Shown here one piece after another: positions 50,890-59,373 of a DNA stretch of 64,000 nucleotides. Position 1 is the stretch's first letter. Every line of letters begins with the position of its first letter. The stretch comes from Lewinellaceae bacterium (GTDB lineage: Bacteria; Bacteroidota; Bacteroidia; Chitinophagales; Saprospiraceae): NCBI GenBank assembly GCA_020636215.1, contig JACJYG010000007.1, positions 620,001-684,000 of the forward strand, written 5' to 3'. The notes under the pieces are model-generated. The model ran no database searches, was not told where the DNA came from, and saw nothing but the letters and a program-made list of their open reading frames with translations. The translations under genes were made by a program, and so were the position numbers.

Positions 50890-51609
50890 ATGAGTAATTT
50901 TTCAGATAATATTGTAAATCAAAGATTTAGAAAGGTGTTTCAGGAGCTGGAAAAGCATAACCTCATTAAGGGGAAATCTGATATTGCTAAAAAACTGGGC
51001 ACCTATAACCACGTTATCAACAGTATCCTCAAGGGGCAACGCAACATAACCGTGGATCAACTGCACAAATTATTTGAGTACTACGGGGTCGACGCTAACT
51101 TCCTCTTCGGGCTTGGCGATGAAATGTTCCTGGATGGAATATCCGTGGAAGGAGAGATTCCCGCTCGTTCGGCCGACGAAAAGCAACGCGGCGGGCGGGA
51201 GAACATAACTCTGGTGCCCGAACGCGCCCTGGCCGGTTATGCTTTGGAATATCAGGATCGGAATTTCCTTAACTCCCTTCAGAAATTCTCGATCCCCGGG
51301 CTGGACGGCCAACTTCTGGGCTTTGAGATCAGTGGCGATAGTATGATGCCCACGATTACAAATGGGGATGTGGTCATCTGCGAACCCATGGAACGCGGAA
51401 TGCCGCTACGGGATAACCACGTTTATGTCATCGTCACCGATGTCGTCGTGGCCAAACGCATACAGCAGATACGCGAGGGCAACGAACTTTCGAGCCTGCG
51501 CCTTATCTCCGATAATAGCAGCGTCTATAAACCTTATGAGGTGGAACTGGAAGATATTCGGCAAATACTAAAAGTGAAGTGTCGCCTTACTGCCCACGCT
51601 ATTGCCTGA
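50890..51609 (+). CDS. S24/LexA-like transcriptional regulator with N-terminal HTH
   Basis: ATG 50890 is chosen because the family N-terminus (MSNFSDNIVNQRFRKVFQEL) begins there. Residues ~5-75 form an XRE-like helix-turn-helix (KGKSDIAKKLGTYNHVINSIL). The C-terminal half is an S24 peptidase: cleavage-site-like Ala115-Gly116 (ERALAGYALE), catalytic Ser151 (SGDSMMPTI) and Lys189 (VVAKRI). Such proteins are repressors that can self-cleave, as LexA or phage CI do. No phage genes are nearby. The adjacent divergent glucosaminidase gene is a plausible target. Autocleavage is inferred, not shown. Confidence 0.9.
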   Translation: MSNFSDNIVNQRFRKVFQELEKHNLIKGKSDIAKKLGTYNHVINSILKGQRNITVDQLHKLFEYYGVDANFLFGLGDEMFLDGISVEGEIPARSADEKQRGGRENITLVPERALAGYALEYQDRNFLNSLQKFSIPGLDGQLLGFEISGDSMMPTITNGDVVICEPMERGMPLRDNHVYVIVTDVVVAKRIQQIREGNELSSLRLISDNSSVYKPYEVELEDIRQILKVKCRLTAHAIA

Positions 51610-51756
51610 TGACATGGATTGGAAAACAATAGATATGCGTACTTACAGGCATTGTTTCCTATTGATCAGGTTAGAAGATTATTAAGAACTTATTAGAATT
51701 GCTCTAATAACTGAAAAATACCTCACCAAGGGTATGTCAAATGGATAAAACTAGCA
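51610..51756. other. Region between the S24 regulator and the giant-protein leader
   Basis: A/T-rich DNA with a loose inverted repeat (GGAAAACAAT ... ATTGTTTCC, 51621-51659) that could end the S24 transcript. No ORF is supported. Confidence 0.4.
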
Positions 51757-51764
51757 TATATTTG
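51757..51764 (+). promoter_or_regulatory. -7 promoter box upstream of the giant surface-protein gene
   Basis: TATATTTG is an exact TAnnTTTG match and lies 20 bases before the first of three hairpins. If used, the giant-protein mRNA has a leader of about 520 bases. Confidence 0.45.
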
Positions 51765-51786
51765 TACCATCAATCCGGAAAAAACT

Positions 51787-51921
51787 GGCTGGCAAAACCA
51801 GCCGCACAAGAGCTTCCTAAAGGAAGCGCGAAACGAGAGGCATAAATAAGACGAACCTGAAAAAAAAACGACGGCCTGTACCTTGTCTCAGAAAGGTGTT
51901 AGAACTGTTCCTTTGGCAGTT
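51787..51921 (+). ncRNA. Candidate structured leader RNA with three hairpins
   Basis: Three clean hairpins follow the promoter box: GGCTGG/CCAGCC with loop CAAAA (51787-51803), GCTTCC/GGAAGC with loop TAAA (51812-51827), and AACTG/CAGTT (51903-51921). Between them are purine-rich single-stranded stretches (e.g. GCGAAACGAGAGGC) and an A9 run, a look typical of cis-regulatory RNAs. It matches no riboswitch class I can name. It could instead be a separate small RNA. Covariation analysis would be the test. Confidence 0.45.
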
Positions 51922-51936
51922 AACCAACAAGATCCC

Positions 51937-52032
51937 ATGAACAAAAACATTTACACTAATCTTTTCCCCCTGTGCGTCCTCGCATTTGGGTTTTTTCCCT
52001 TCAATCAATTAAATATTCCCAAACGGCTTTAA
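51937..52032 (+). CDS. 31-codon small ORF in the leader of the giant surface-protein gene
   Basis: The frame opens with ATG after the three-hairpin segment and ends with TAA at 52030. The product would start MNKNIYTNLFPLCVLAFGF and is hydrophobic in the middle with a basic end (PKRL), like a short signal peptide or a leader peptide. It may be a translated uORF controlling the downstream gene, a remnant of a secreted protein's signal sequence, or chance. No homolog is recognised. Confidence 0.35.
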   Translation: MNKNIYTNLFPLCVLAFGFFPFNQLNIPKRL

Positions 52033-52189
52033 ATCAGGCATTGTACCTGCAGTGCTTCGGAATTTCTGGTTGGTTAAAACCAGCATGTGGTTCCGTGTAG
52101 CCCTGGCTATGTAAAGATGTAGCTGTGATGGGCCAACTGCTGCGGTGACTTGCCTCAACCTGTTTAAAAGCTGGACTAATCTTGGCGTT

Positions 52190-52211
52190 CCTTCGGGATA
52201 ATACCTGAAGG
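52190..52211 (+). other. Hairpin in the leader of the giant surface-protein gene
   Basis: CCTTCGGG pairs with CCTGAAGG (one G-T pair) around the loop ATAATA, about 80 bases before the start codon. There is no T tract, so it is more likely part of the leader structure than a terminator. Confidence 0.4.
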
Positions 52212-52293
52212 CATGACGGGGGTCTGGTCTATATATGCATGACCTATTTTTTTATAAATCATTTCATTAATCTCTAAACAAATTGTGATCTTT

Positions 52294-55200
52294 ATGGAAA
52301 GAACGAGACTTACCTTCGCTTCTCCATCCAGTTGGTTCAGCGCGATCGCCCTGGTGCTCGTGTTCGGACTAGCCGGCTTGCAGCAAGCCTTGGCACAAGG
52401 AGGGTTTCTGTCTGTGACAGATGCCTCCGGCGGCACGCCGCCCTCCCCACTTAACTTCACGCCGCCGGAAGGCGACTGTGGGGTTAACCTGCAGTGGGCT
52501 GTTTTTGCAGTGGACCCGCTAGGTGTCCCCACCGTGACGGCTACTGCTTCCAACCCGAACCTGGGGGTTTTCCCCTCTGTTTCGCTGGTGTTGGTGCAGA
52601 ATACACAGGCCCAAGTGTCTTACGCGCTGTACATCAACGCGGCTATTGGCACCAACACGGTGACGGTGACCTCCACCGGCCCCAGCGGCACCGTTCAGCA
52701 GACCTTCGTGATCGTTGCCAACGACGTGCGCGTACCGGAGATTTACGCTCCGAGCACGATCACGCTGGAAGTCCCCGGCTGTGATGTGGATGGCCTGGTG
52801 CCCCTGAACTATTCTTATTCTGCGGTAGACGACTGTGATGTACAGCCGTCTGTTTCTGTTGTGGGCCCGGCCAGCGGCACGCTGGTAGGCGCCAACACCA
52901 CCGTGGTTATTACTGCTGTGGATGATTCCGGCAACACGAGCAGCCGCACGATCAACGTGGTGGTGAACGTACAGCCGGACAACAGCCCGGTGCTCAACGT
53001 GAGCGGCAACGGCCAGTTCACGGTCCCTGCTTGTGAGGATAACGTATTCGTGATCTTCTCCGGGACGGTGATCGACTGTGATATCACCGCTGCTACGGAC
53101 AACTCTCTGGGTGGTGCTTTCGCTGCCCGCCTGAGCGCCGCCGGCGCCGGCCTGGCGCTGACCTATGTGGACACCGAAGACGGCTATGCCTACTTCGAGT
53201 ACACCGGCAACCTGATCCCGAGCCCATACCTGTTTGTTGTCACGTACAACAACGGTGTAGCGGCGCCTACTGCGGTAGACGCACTGCTCACAGTTGAGCA
53301 GGACGCCCCTCAGCCGCCGGATGTAATCATGCCGGGCAACCTGACCTTCACTTTGCCGCAGTGCACCAACTCCATGGTGGCTCGCTGGGCAGTGACGATC
53401 ACGGACGAGTGCGACGCTGCGATCAACGGCGCAACTTTCCAGTTGAACGGCGCACCGATCGTTCCGGTTTCTTCCAACCCGGCCGACGGCTACTTCCAGT
53501 TCGAGACGCCGATCACGGCAGCCTCTGACGGTGCAGTGATCACGGCTTCCTACACGGATGGCGATATGCTGAACACCACGGTGGACGCAACGCTGCAAGT
53601 AGTAGCACAGCCTGACACCTGGGCGCCGGTCATCGTATACCCGGCACAGGACATCAACGTAGAGTTGGACCCCTGTGAAACGGACCCAGCCTTTGTTTTC
53701 TTTGAAGTAACGGCAACGGACAACTGCAGCGGCGATGTTACGCCGGTGGTAACGGTTGCTCCGGGCGCTCTTGGCGCATTCATCATCCCGAGCGCAGGCG
53801 GCGATACCTACATTTTGGTTGCTGGCCCTGGCGTATACCAGATCCTGATCGAAGCAACGGATGCCGCAGGCAACCTGCGCCAGGAAGACTTCTTCGTCAC
53901 CGTCACCCAGGCCCCGGCTCCGCCGACGAACCTGGCATGCAACGACCTGATCAACGTAACGCTGGACGCAAACTGCCAGCGGCTGATCACGGCTGACATG
54001 GTGCTGGAAGGCTCCTTCGGCTGTGCTTCTGAAAGCGACTTCTTCGTAAACATCGTCAACGACGACGACCCGACCAACGGCAACATCCTGGATGGCTGTG
54101 GCCAGTTCATCTACGAAGTAAGCTACATCGGCCCAACGCTAACAGGCCCAGGCCAGAGCGGCACGCAGGTGCAGAACTTCAACAGCACCGGCTTCACCGG
54201 CCCGTTTGTTCCGGCGAACTGGACAACACAAACCAGCCTCGGCAACGGTGGCGCTGGCGCAATTGCTTCTGCAACTTTCACCCCGACCACGCTGACCCTT
54301 CAGACCCTGACGTCTGACTACGCCCGGGCTTTCACGACCATCCCTAACGATGGCCACCTGAGCTTCAGCTGGGACTACAACGGTGCAGACCCGAACTTTG
54401 ACTTCTTCATCTTCGACCTCAATGGCGGTAACCTCGTAACAGCAACTAACGCTGCAACTGGTACTTTCGATGATGATGTACAGGCTGGCTGGCTGCTGTA
54501 CTTCGAAGTGAACGACGACGACTTATTGCCGGTCGGCGCTGCGACCCCGAGCACGGCAGTGATCAGCAACCTGGCTTTCGACTATCAGACGGTAGTGAAC
54601 GGCGCACCGGTATGGCCGTATTTCAACTGGGAACCCTGCTGGGGTTACATCAAAGGCGAAGACAAGACCAAGCCGATCCTGGATTGCCCGCCGAACACGA
54701 GCCAGGCTTGTGTTAACGTAACGCTGCAGGCGATCAACGGCGCTCTGGCAACCACTGACCCGACGGTCAACACCGCGAACTACTCCTGCTTCCAGCAGTT
54801 GGGTACGACGGGTGGCGCACACCGCTACGACCTGAACTACTTCCAGGTTGACGTAGAAGACTACTATACTTTCTATATCGTACCGCAAGGCGGTTGGGAG
54901 CCAGACCTGGCAATGTACCAGGGCAGCTACACAGCCGGCAACCCTTGCGAGAACATCATCGGCTTTGCCGATGCCGGCGTACAGATCACGCCACCGACGA
55001 TTGGCCTTCCGGGCGCACAGCCTTTCACGCCATCCCTGGCGATGACCCTTCCGCTGCGGCCGTACGAAGACTACTACCTGTTTGTAACCAGCGACCTGGC
55101 GAACATCACGGGAGCTTACACGGTATATGTCCGTTCACAGAACAGCGGGCGGATCGGCACGTGGGTGACCACGACAACGACCAACCCGATTAGCTGGGAT

Positions 55201-58200
55201 GTAACGACGACGACGACGTTCAACCCGTATGCAGGCGCACAGCTGGGCACGATCTGCTTTGACCTGGTCTGCGACGACCTGAACTGGATCCTGAACAACC
55301 CGGCTTCCCCGGCATGGACGGGCCGGCCAACGGCAACGGACAACTGTGGCGTGCCGACGGTAACCTTCACGGATACGTATGTAACGCCGGGCGACTGCGC
55401 CCCGACGACGCTGACGCGGCACTTCAAGGCCACGGACAGCAAGGGCAACAGCTCTGTATGCAACCAGGTGATCACGATCCGCAAGCTGGTGCTGGGCGAC
55501 GTGTACCTGCCGCCGTTCACAGTCCCGATCGAGTGTGACGAAGACTTCATCACGCTGGCCAACGGCAACCCGTCGCCAGAATCAACGGGCTATCCGTTCA
55601 TTTCTACGGCACAGGGCATCATCCTGATCAACGACAGCTACTGCAACTTGGGGGCATCCTATCAGGATGGCCCGCGGATCACGGTTTGCGACGGCGCGTA
55701 CAAGTTCGTACGTACGTGGTCAATCCTGGACTGGTGTAACCCATCAGCACCTGGCCTGACAGTATTGACGTACCCACAGACGATCAAAGTAGGCGACTAT
55801 ACGCCGCCGGCTGTTACCTGCCCGCAGGTTAACTACGGCTGGGGCCCGCAAGACCCGGAATACTCCACGAGCCCATTCTCCTGCACGGCTAGCTTCTCTG
55901 CGCCGCTGCCGGATGTAACCGATAACTGCTCTAGCTGGCAGGTATTAACGGAAATCGTGACTGAGGTGGAAGTACAATTGTACAACCAATACGGCCTGCC
56001 AACCGGCACCCGCATTGATACGGTTGTAGTTCGTACGATCCCCTGGAATGCTCCGACGCGCGTAGTAAGCGGTATCCCGCTGGGCAACCACTACTTCCGC
56101 TACACTACGACGGATGCCTGTGGCAACAAGACGGTTACCTACTGTGACTTCTCTGTGAAGGACAAGATCGAGCCGGTAGCGGTTTGTGACGACAACCTGA
56201 ACATCTCCATCGGCGGCGGCGACTTTGCGCGCGTATTCGCTGAGGATATCGACGAAGGCAGCTGGGACAACTGCGAGATCGACCGCATCGAGGTACGCCG
56301 CAACAAGTTTGACCCGATCAACTACACTTGTGGCACGGCCTTCTCGGCCTGGGGCCCGTATGTAGACTTCTTCTGCTGCGACGTAGGCGTAGAGGTAACG
56401 ATCGAACTGCGCGTGATTGACAAAGCTGGCAACATCAACACCTGCTGGCTGTATGTAACGCCGGAAGAGAAAGTACGCCCGTACTGCTACGCACCGCACA
56501 ATACGAATATCGACTGTGACGACCTGCCGTACAGCTTCGACCCGACGGACATTGCCCAGCTTCAGAGCTTGTTTGGCGCACCGAGCGCAGACGACAACTG
56601 TGATGCAACGGCAACGGAACTGCCGCCGGCGCCGAACCTGAACTGTGGCTTTGGCACCATCATCCGCCGCTTCCGTGCGACGGACATCCATGGCAACCAG
56701 AGCAACAACTTCTGCCAGCAGGTGGTAACGATCAACGAAGTACACAACTACGAGATCAAGTTCCCGAAAGATGCTGCTGAGATCTGCGGCACGCCAAGCC
56801 CGGATACGGTAACGTATCAGGAAATTGGTTGCGACTTGCTCGCAGTGAGCAGCAACGACGAGTTCTTCAGCGCATCCGGTACGGAGTGCTACAAGATCTT
56901 CCGTACCTGGAAGGTGCTCAACTGGTGCCAGTACGATGGCCAGAGTGCTCCGTTCATCGTAGGCCGCGACGAAGACTGTGACAACCAGCCTGGCGACGAA
57001 GCAGTATGGGTACTGCACCGCCCGAATGGCTATACTTATATCGACCGCGATGACGATGAGACCGAGCCGAACAACGTACCGCTGGCGTTCCAGAACATTT
57101 GCTGGGGCATCGATGACTTCTGGCGCAAGGTAGACGAGGTACACCCTGGCTACTACCAGTACCTGCAGATCATCAAGGTGTACGACAACATCAAACCGAA
57201 GATCCTCTACACGCAACCGGACGACTTCTGCAGCTACGACAACGTAAACTGCACGGGCCTGGTAACGTATCCGTTCCAGATCGACGAGAACTGTACTCCG
57301 AACGACCTGACGATCAAGGTGTTCCTGGATGCCAATGCTGACGGCACGATCGATGCTAACCTGACGAACTCCGGCGCACTGAGCGGCACGTACCCGAACT
57401 ACACGATCACGGGCAACTTCCCGATCGGCTGCCATGCATTCGAAGTACACGTAGAAGATGGCTGTGGCAATGCTGATGCTGAACTGCTGCCGTTCTGCGT
57501 AGTAGACTGCAAGCCGCCGGCCCCGACCTGTATCAACGGCCTGGCTATCGAGCTGATGCCGTTTGACAGCGATGGCGACGGCACACCGGACACTGGCCAA
57601 ATGTCTATCTGGGCATCTGACTTCATCGTTAGCCCGATGACGGATTGCACGGGCCCGGTTAAGTACTCGATCAACCGCTCCGGCGACCCAGTTGACCCGG
57701 CTGCCACGGGCCTGATCCTGACTTGCGCCGATACCGGCACGCTGGTGGTAGAGATCTGGGCATGGGATGGCGCTGGCAACGGCGACTTCTGTGAGACCTA
57801 CATCCTGGTACAGGACAACCAGTTTGACTTGTGTGGTGGCGCGACGCTGCTGGCAGTCTCTGGCGCTGTAGCAACGGAAACAAACAATGCAGTTGAAGAT
57901 GTGCAGGTAACCCTTTCGGGCCAGGGTGCAGCTTCGATGATGACAAGCGCCAGCGGTGCTTATGCATTCAGCAGTGTACAGCAAGGTTATGACTACACAG
58001 TGACGCCGCAGCGCGATGGCGACTACCTGAACGGGGTATCGACCTTCGACCTGGTACTGATCAGCAAGCACATCCTGGGTGTGCAGCCGCTGAACAGCCC
58101 GTACAAGATGATCGCCGCGGACGTAAACAACTCCAAGTCTATCACGACCCTCGACCTGATCCAGCTGCGCAAGCTGATCCTGTCGATCGATACGCAACTG

Positions 58201-59067
58201 AGCAACAATACAAGCTGGCGCTTCGTGAAGCGTTCCTACATCTTCCCGAACCCGTCGAACCCATGGTTCGAAGACTTCCCGGAAGTAGTGAATATCAACA
58301 ACCTTCCTGCCACGGGCATCAGCAATGCTGACTTCGTAGCGGTTAAAGTTGGTGATGTGAACCTGGACGCTCAGACGAACTTCCTGACGCCAGTGGAAGA
58401 ACGCAACCTGGTAAGCACCTTCGCATTCAACGTAGCTGACGCAAGCGTGAATGCAGGCAATGAGTACACGGTAACCTTTGCAGCCGGCAGCGCCGATGTA
58501 GATGGCTACCAGGGTACGCTGATGTTCGACAACGCAGCCCTGGAACTGGTGGACATCATCGGTGGCGTGGCGACGGAAGAGAACTTCGGGTTGACTCGCG
58601 TGAGCGAAGGCGCAATTGCGACGAGCTGGAACGGCAACGTAGAAGCAGGCCAGCCGCTGTTCAGCCTGGTATTCCGCGCCAAAGCGGAAGGCCAGTTGAG
58701 CCAGCTGCTGAGCGTAAGCAACCGCGTAGTGAAATCCGAAGCATACAACCGTGCTGGCGAGTACATGGATGTCGCCATCCAGTTCAGCAACGGCACAGTA
58801 GCTTCTGCAGGCTTCGAGCTGTATCAGAACACGCCGAACCCATTCAAGGGTGAGACGATGATCGGCTTCAACCTGCCGGCAGACGCACAGGCAACGCTGA
58901 CGATCAGCGATATCACGGGTAAAGTCCTGAAACTGGTTCGCGTAGATGGCGTTAAAGGGTACAACCAAGTGGTTGTAAACAGCAACGGCCTACCAACCGG
59001 CGTATTGGCTTACACGGTAGAAACCGCTGACTTCACGGCTACCAAGAAGATGGTTATCGTGAAATAA
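52294..59067 (+). CDS. Giant T9SS-secreted surface protein with HYR-like modules, dockerin-like and cohesin-like segments
   Basis: ATG 52294 starts a 2257-residue protein (GTG three codons earlier is possible). A signal peptide (~1-35, ending QQALAQ) precedes a long tandem of HYR/Ig-like modules marked by TDNC-type cores (TDNCSGDVTP, TDNCSSWQVLTE, TDNCGVPTVTF, DDNCDATATE) and paired RTWSILDWCNP / RTWKVLNWCQY blocks. Near ~1850 a carboxypeptidase-regulatory-like fold leads to a dockerin-like pair (VSTFDLVLISKHILG, ~1915; TTLDLIQLRKLILSI, ~1950), then a cohesin-like domain (~2043-2170) and a T9SS type A sorting domain (~2178-2257, FELYQNTPNPFKGE ... KKMVIVK). Probably an adhesin or matrix component. 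Codon use is far more biased than in neighbours, suggesting high expression. Confidence 0.9.
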   Translation: MERTRLTFASPSSWFSAIALVLVFGLAGLQQALAQGGFLSVTDASGGTPPSPLNFTPPEGDCGVNLQWAVFAVDPLGVPTVTATASNPNLGVFPSVSLVLVQNTQAQVSYALYINAAIGTNTVTVTSTGPSGTVQQTFVIVANDVRVPEIYAPSTITLEVPGCDVDGLVPLNYSYSAVDDCDVQPSVSVVGPASGTLVGANTTVVITAVDDSGNTSSRTINVVVNVQPDNSPVLNVSGNGQFTVPACEDNVFVIFSGTVIDCDITAATDNSLGGAFAARLSAAGAGLALTYVDTEDGYAYFEYTGNLIPSPYLFVVTYNNGVAAPTAVDALLTVEQDAPQPPDVIMPGNLTFTLPQCTNSMVARWAVTITDECDAAINGATFQLNGAPIVPVSSNPADGYFQFETPITAASDGAVITASYTDGDMLNTTVDATLQVVAQPDTWAPVIVYPAQDINVELDPCETDPAFVFFEVTATDNCSGDVTPVVTVAPGALGAFIIPSAGGDTYILVAGPGVYQILIEATDAAGNLRQEDFFVTVTQAPAPPTNLACNDLINVTLDANCQRLITADMVLEGSFGCASESDFFVNIVNDDDPTNGNILDGCGQFIYEVSYIGPTLTGPGQSGTQVQNFNSTGFTGPFVPANWTTQTSLGNGGAGAIASATFTPTTLTLQTLTSDYARAFTTIPNDGHLSFSWDYNGADPNFDFFIFDLNGGNLVTATNAATGTFDDDVQAGWLLYFEVNDDDLLPVGAATPSTAVISNLAFDYQTVVNGAPVWPYFNWEPCWGYIKGEDKTKPILDCPPNTSQACVNVTLQAINGALATTDPTVNTANYSCFQQLGTTGGAHRYDLNYFQVDVEDYYTFYIVPQGGWEPDLAMYQGSYTAGNPCENIIGFADAGVQITPPTIGLPGAQPFTPSLAMTLPLRPYEDYYLFVTSDLANITGAYTVYVRSQNSGRIGTWVTTTTTNPISWDVTTTTTFNPYAGAQLGTICFDLVCDDLNWILNNPASPAWTGRPTATDNCGVPTVTFTDTYVTPGDCAPTTLTRHFKATDSKGNSSVCNQVITIRKLVLGDVYLPPFTVPIECDEDFITLANGNPSPESTGYPFISTAQGIILINDSYCNLGASYQDGPRITVCDGAYKFVRTWSILDWCNPSAPGLTVLTYPQTIKVGDYTPPAVTCPQVNYGWGPQDPEYSTSPFSCTASFSAPLPDVTDNCSSWQVLTEIVTEVEVQLYNQYGLPTGTRIDTVVVRTIPWNAPTRVVSGIPLGNHYFRYTTTDACGNKTVTYCDFSVKDKIEPVAVCDDNLNISIGGGDFARVFAEDIDEGSWDNCEIDRIEVRRNKFDPINYTCGTAFSAWGPYVDFFCCDVGVEVTIELRVIDKAGNINTCWLYVTPEEKVRPYCYAPHNTNIDCDDLPYSFDPTDIAQLQSLFGAPSADDNCDATATELPPAPNLNCGFGTIIRRFRATDIHGNQSNNFCQQVVTINEVHNYEIKFPKDAAEICGTPSPDTVTYQEIGCDLLAVSSNDEFFSASGTECYKIFRTWKVLNWCQYDGQSAPFIVGRDEDCDNQPGDEAVWVLHRPNGYTYIDRDDDETEPNNVPLAFQNICWGIDDFWRKVDEVHPGYYQYLQIIKVYDNIKPKILYTQPDDFCSYDNVNCTGLVTYPFQIDENCTPNDLTIKVFLDANADGTIDANLTNSGALSGTYPNYTITGNFPIGCHAFEVHVEDGCGNADAELLPFCVVDCKPPAPTCINGLAIELMPFDSDGDGTPDTGQMSIWASDFIVSPMTDCTGPVKYSINRSGDPVDPAATGLILTCADTGTLVVEIWAWDGAGNGDFCETYILVQDNQFDLCGGATLLAVSGAVATETNNAVEDVQVTLSGQGAASMMTSASGAYAFSSVQQGYDYTVTPQRDGDYLNGVSTFDLVLISKHILGVQPLNSPYKMIAADVNNSKSITTLDLIQLRKLILSIDTQLSNNTSWRFVKRSYIFPNPSNPWFEDFPEVVNINNLPATGISNADFVAVKVGDVNLDAQTNFLTPVEERNLVSTFAFNVADASVNAGNEYTVTFAAGSADVDGYQGTLMFDNAALELVDIIGGVATEENFGLTRVSEGAIATSWNGNVEAGQPLFSLVFRAKAEGQLSQLLSVSNRVVKSEAYNRAGEYMDVAIQFSNGTVASAGFELYQNTPNPFKGETMIGFNLPADAQATLTISDITGKVLKLVRVDGVKGYNQVVVNSNGLPTGVLAYTVETADFTATKKMVIVK

Positions 59068-59077
59068 TTGAATATGG

Positions 59078-59108
59078 GAAAGCAGTGGGCATTTGGCTTA
59101 CTGCTTTC
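59078..59108 (+). terminator. First hairpin after the giant-protein gene
   Basis: GAAAGCAGT (59078-59086) pairs with ACTGCTTTC (59100-59108), 11 bases after the stop. Its T tract is poor; a stronger terminator follows at 59129. Confidence 0.55.
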
Positions 59109-59128
59109 TCCATAGTGTAACAAGGCGG

Positions 59129-59165
59129 AAGGGCGCTGGAGATTTCTCCGGCGCCCTTTCTGTTT
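59129..59165 (+). terminator. Rho-independent terminator of the giant-protein gene
   Basis: AAGGGCGCtGGAGa pairs with tCTCCgGCGCCCTT (one mismatch), followed by a T-rich tract (CTTTCTGTTTT). Together with the preceding hairpin it forms a tandem terminator, fitting a highly expressed gene. Confidence 0.82.
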
Positions 59166-59310
59166 TACAGCGAGATGCTAATGCGCCGAAGTTTCCGCCC
59201 GGCTTACCGACAAAAACGTCAATTACCTTTGTGGGGCTAAGTCGTAGAAATTAAAGATATTGGGGGCCGGATTTCGGTATCCTATTTAAAAGAGGGCAGG
59301 CCCACTGGTT

Positions 59311-59362
59311 TAAACCTGACAAGTTTACGGTGGGCGCCCATTGGGCAAACTTGTCAGGTTTA
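59311..59362. repeat. 52-bp palindromic repeat E upstream of the beta-glucosidase gene
   Basis: TAAACCTGACAAGTTT (59311-59326) and its exact complement (59347-59362) form a 16-bp stem around a 20-base loop that itself contains TGGGCGCCCA. It ends 11 bases before the ATG of the GH1 gene, so it lies in the leader and could affect translation. The form resembles short palindromic elements dispersed in Bacteroidota genomes; only one copy is in the window. Confidence 0.7.
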
Positions 59363-59373
59363 ACCACAGGCGA

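Noticed and set aside
52519..53598. A 359-codon minus-strand frame inside the same gene
   Set aside because: Same cause: low-complexity Arg/Val/His composition opposite a well-supported gene.
55945..58968. A 1007-codon open frame on the minus strand inside the giant surface-protein gene
   Set aside because: It is a mirror of the strong codon bias of the plus-strand gene; its product is rich in Arg, Val, Ala and His without domains, and the plus-strand frame has clear families and a sorting signal.
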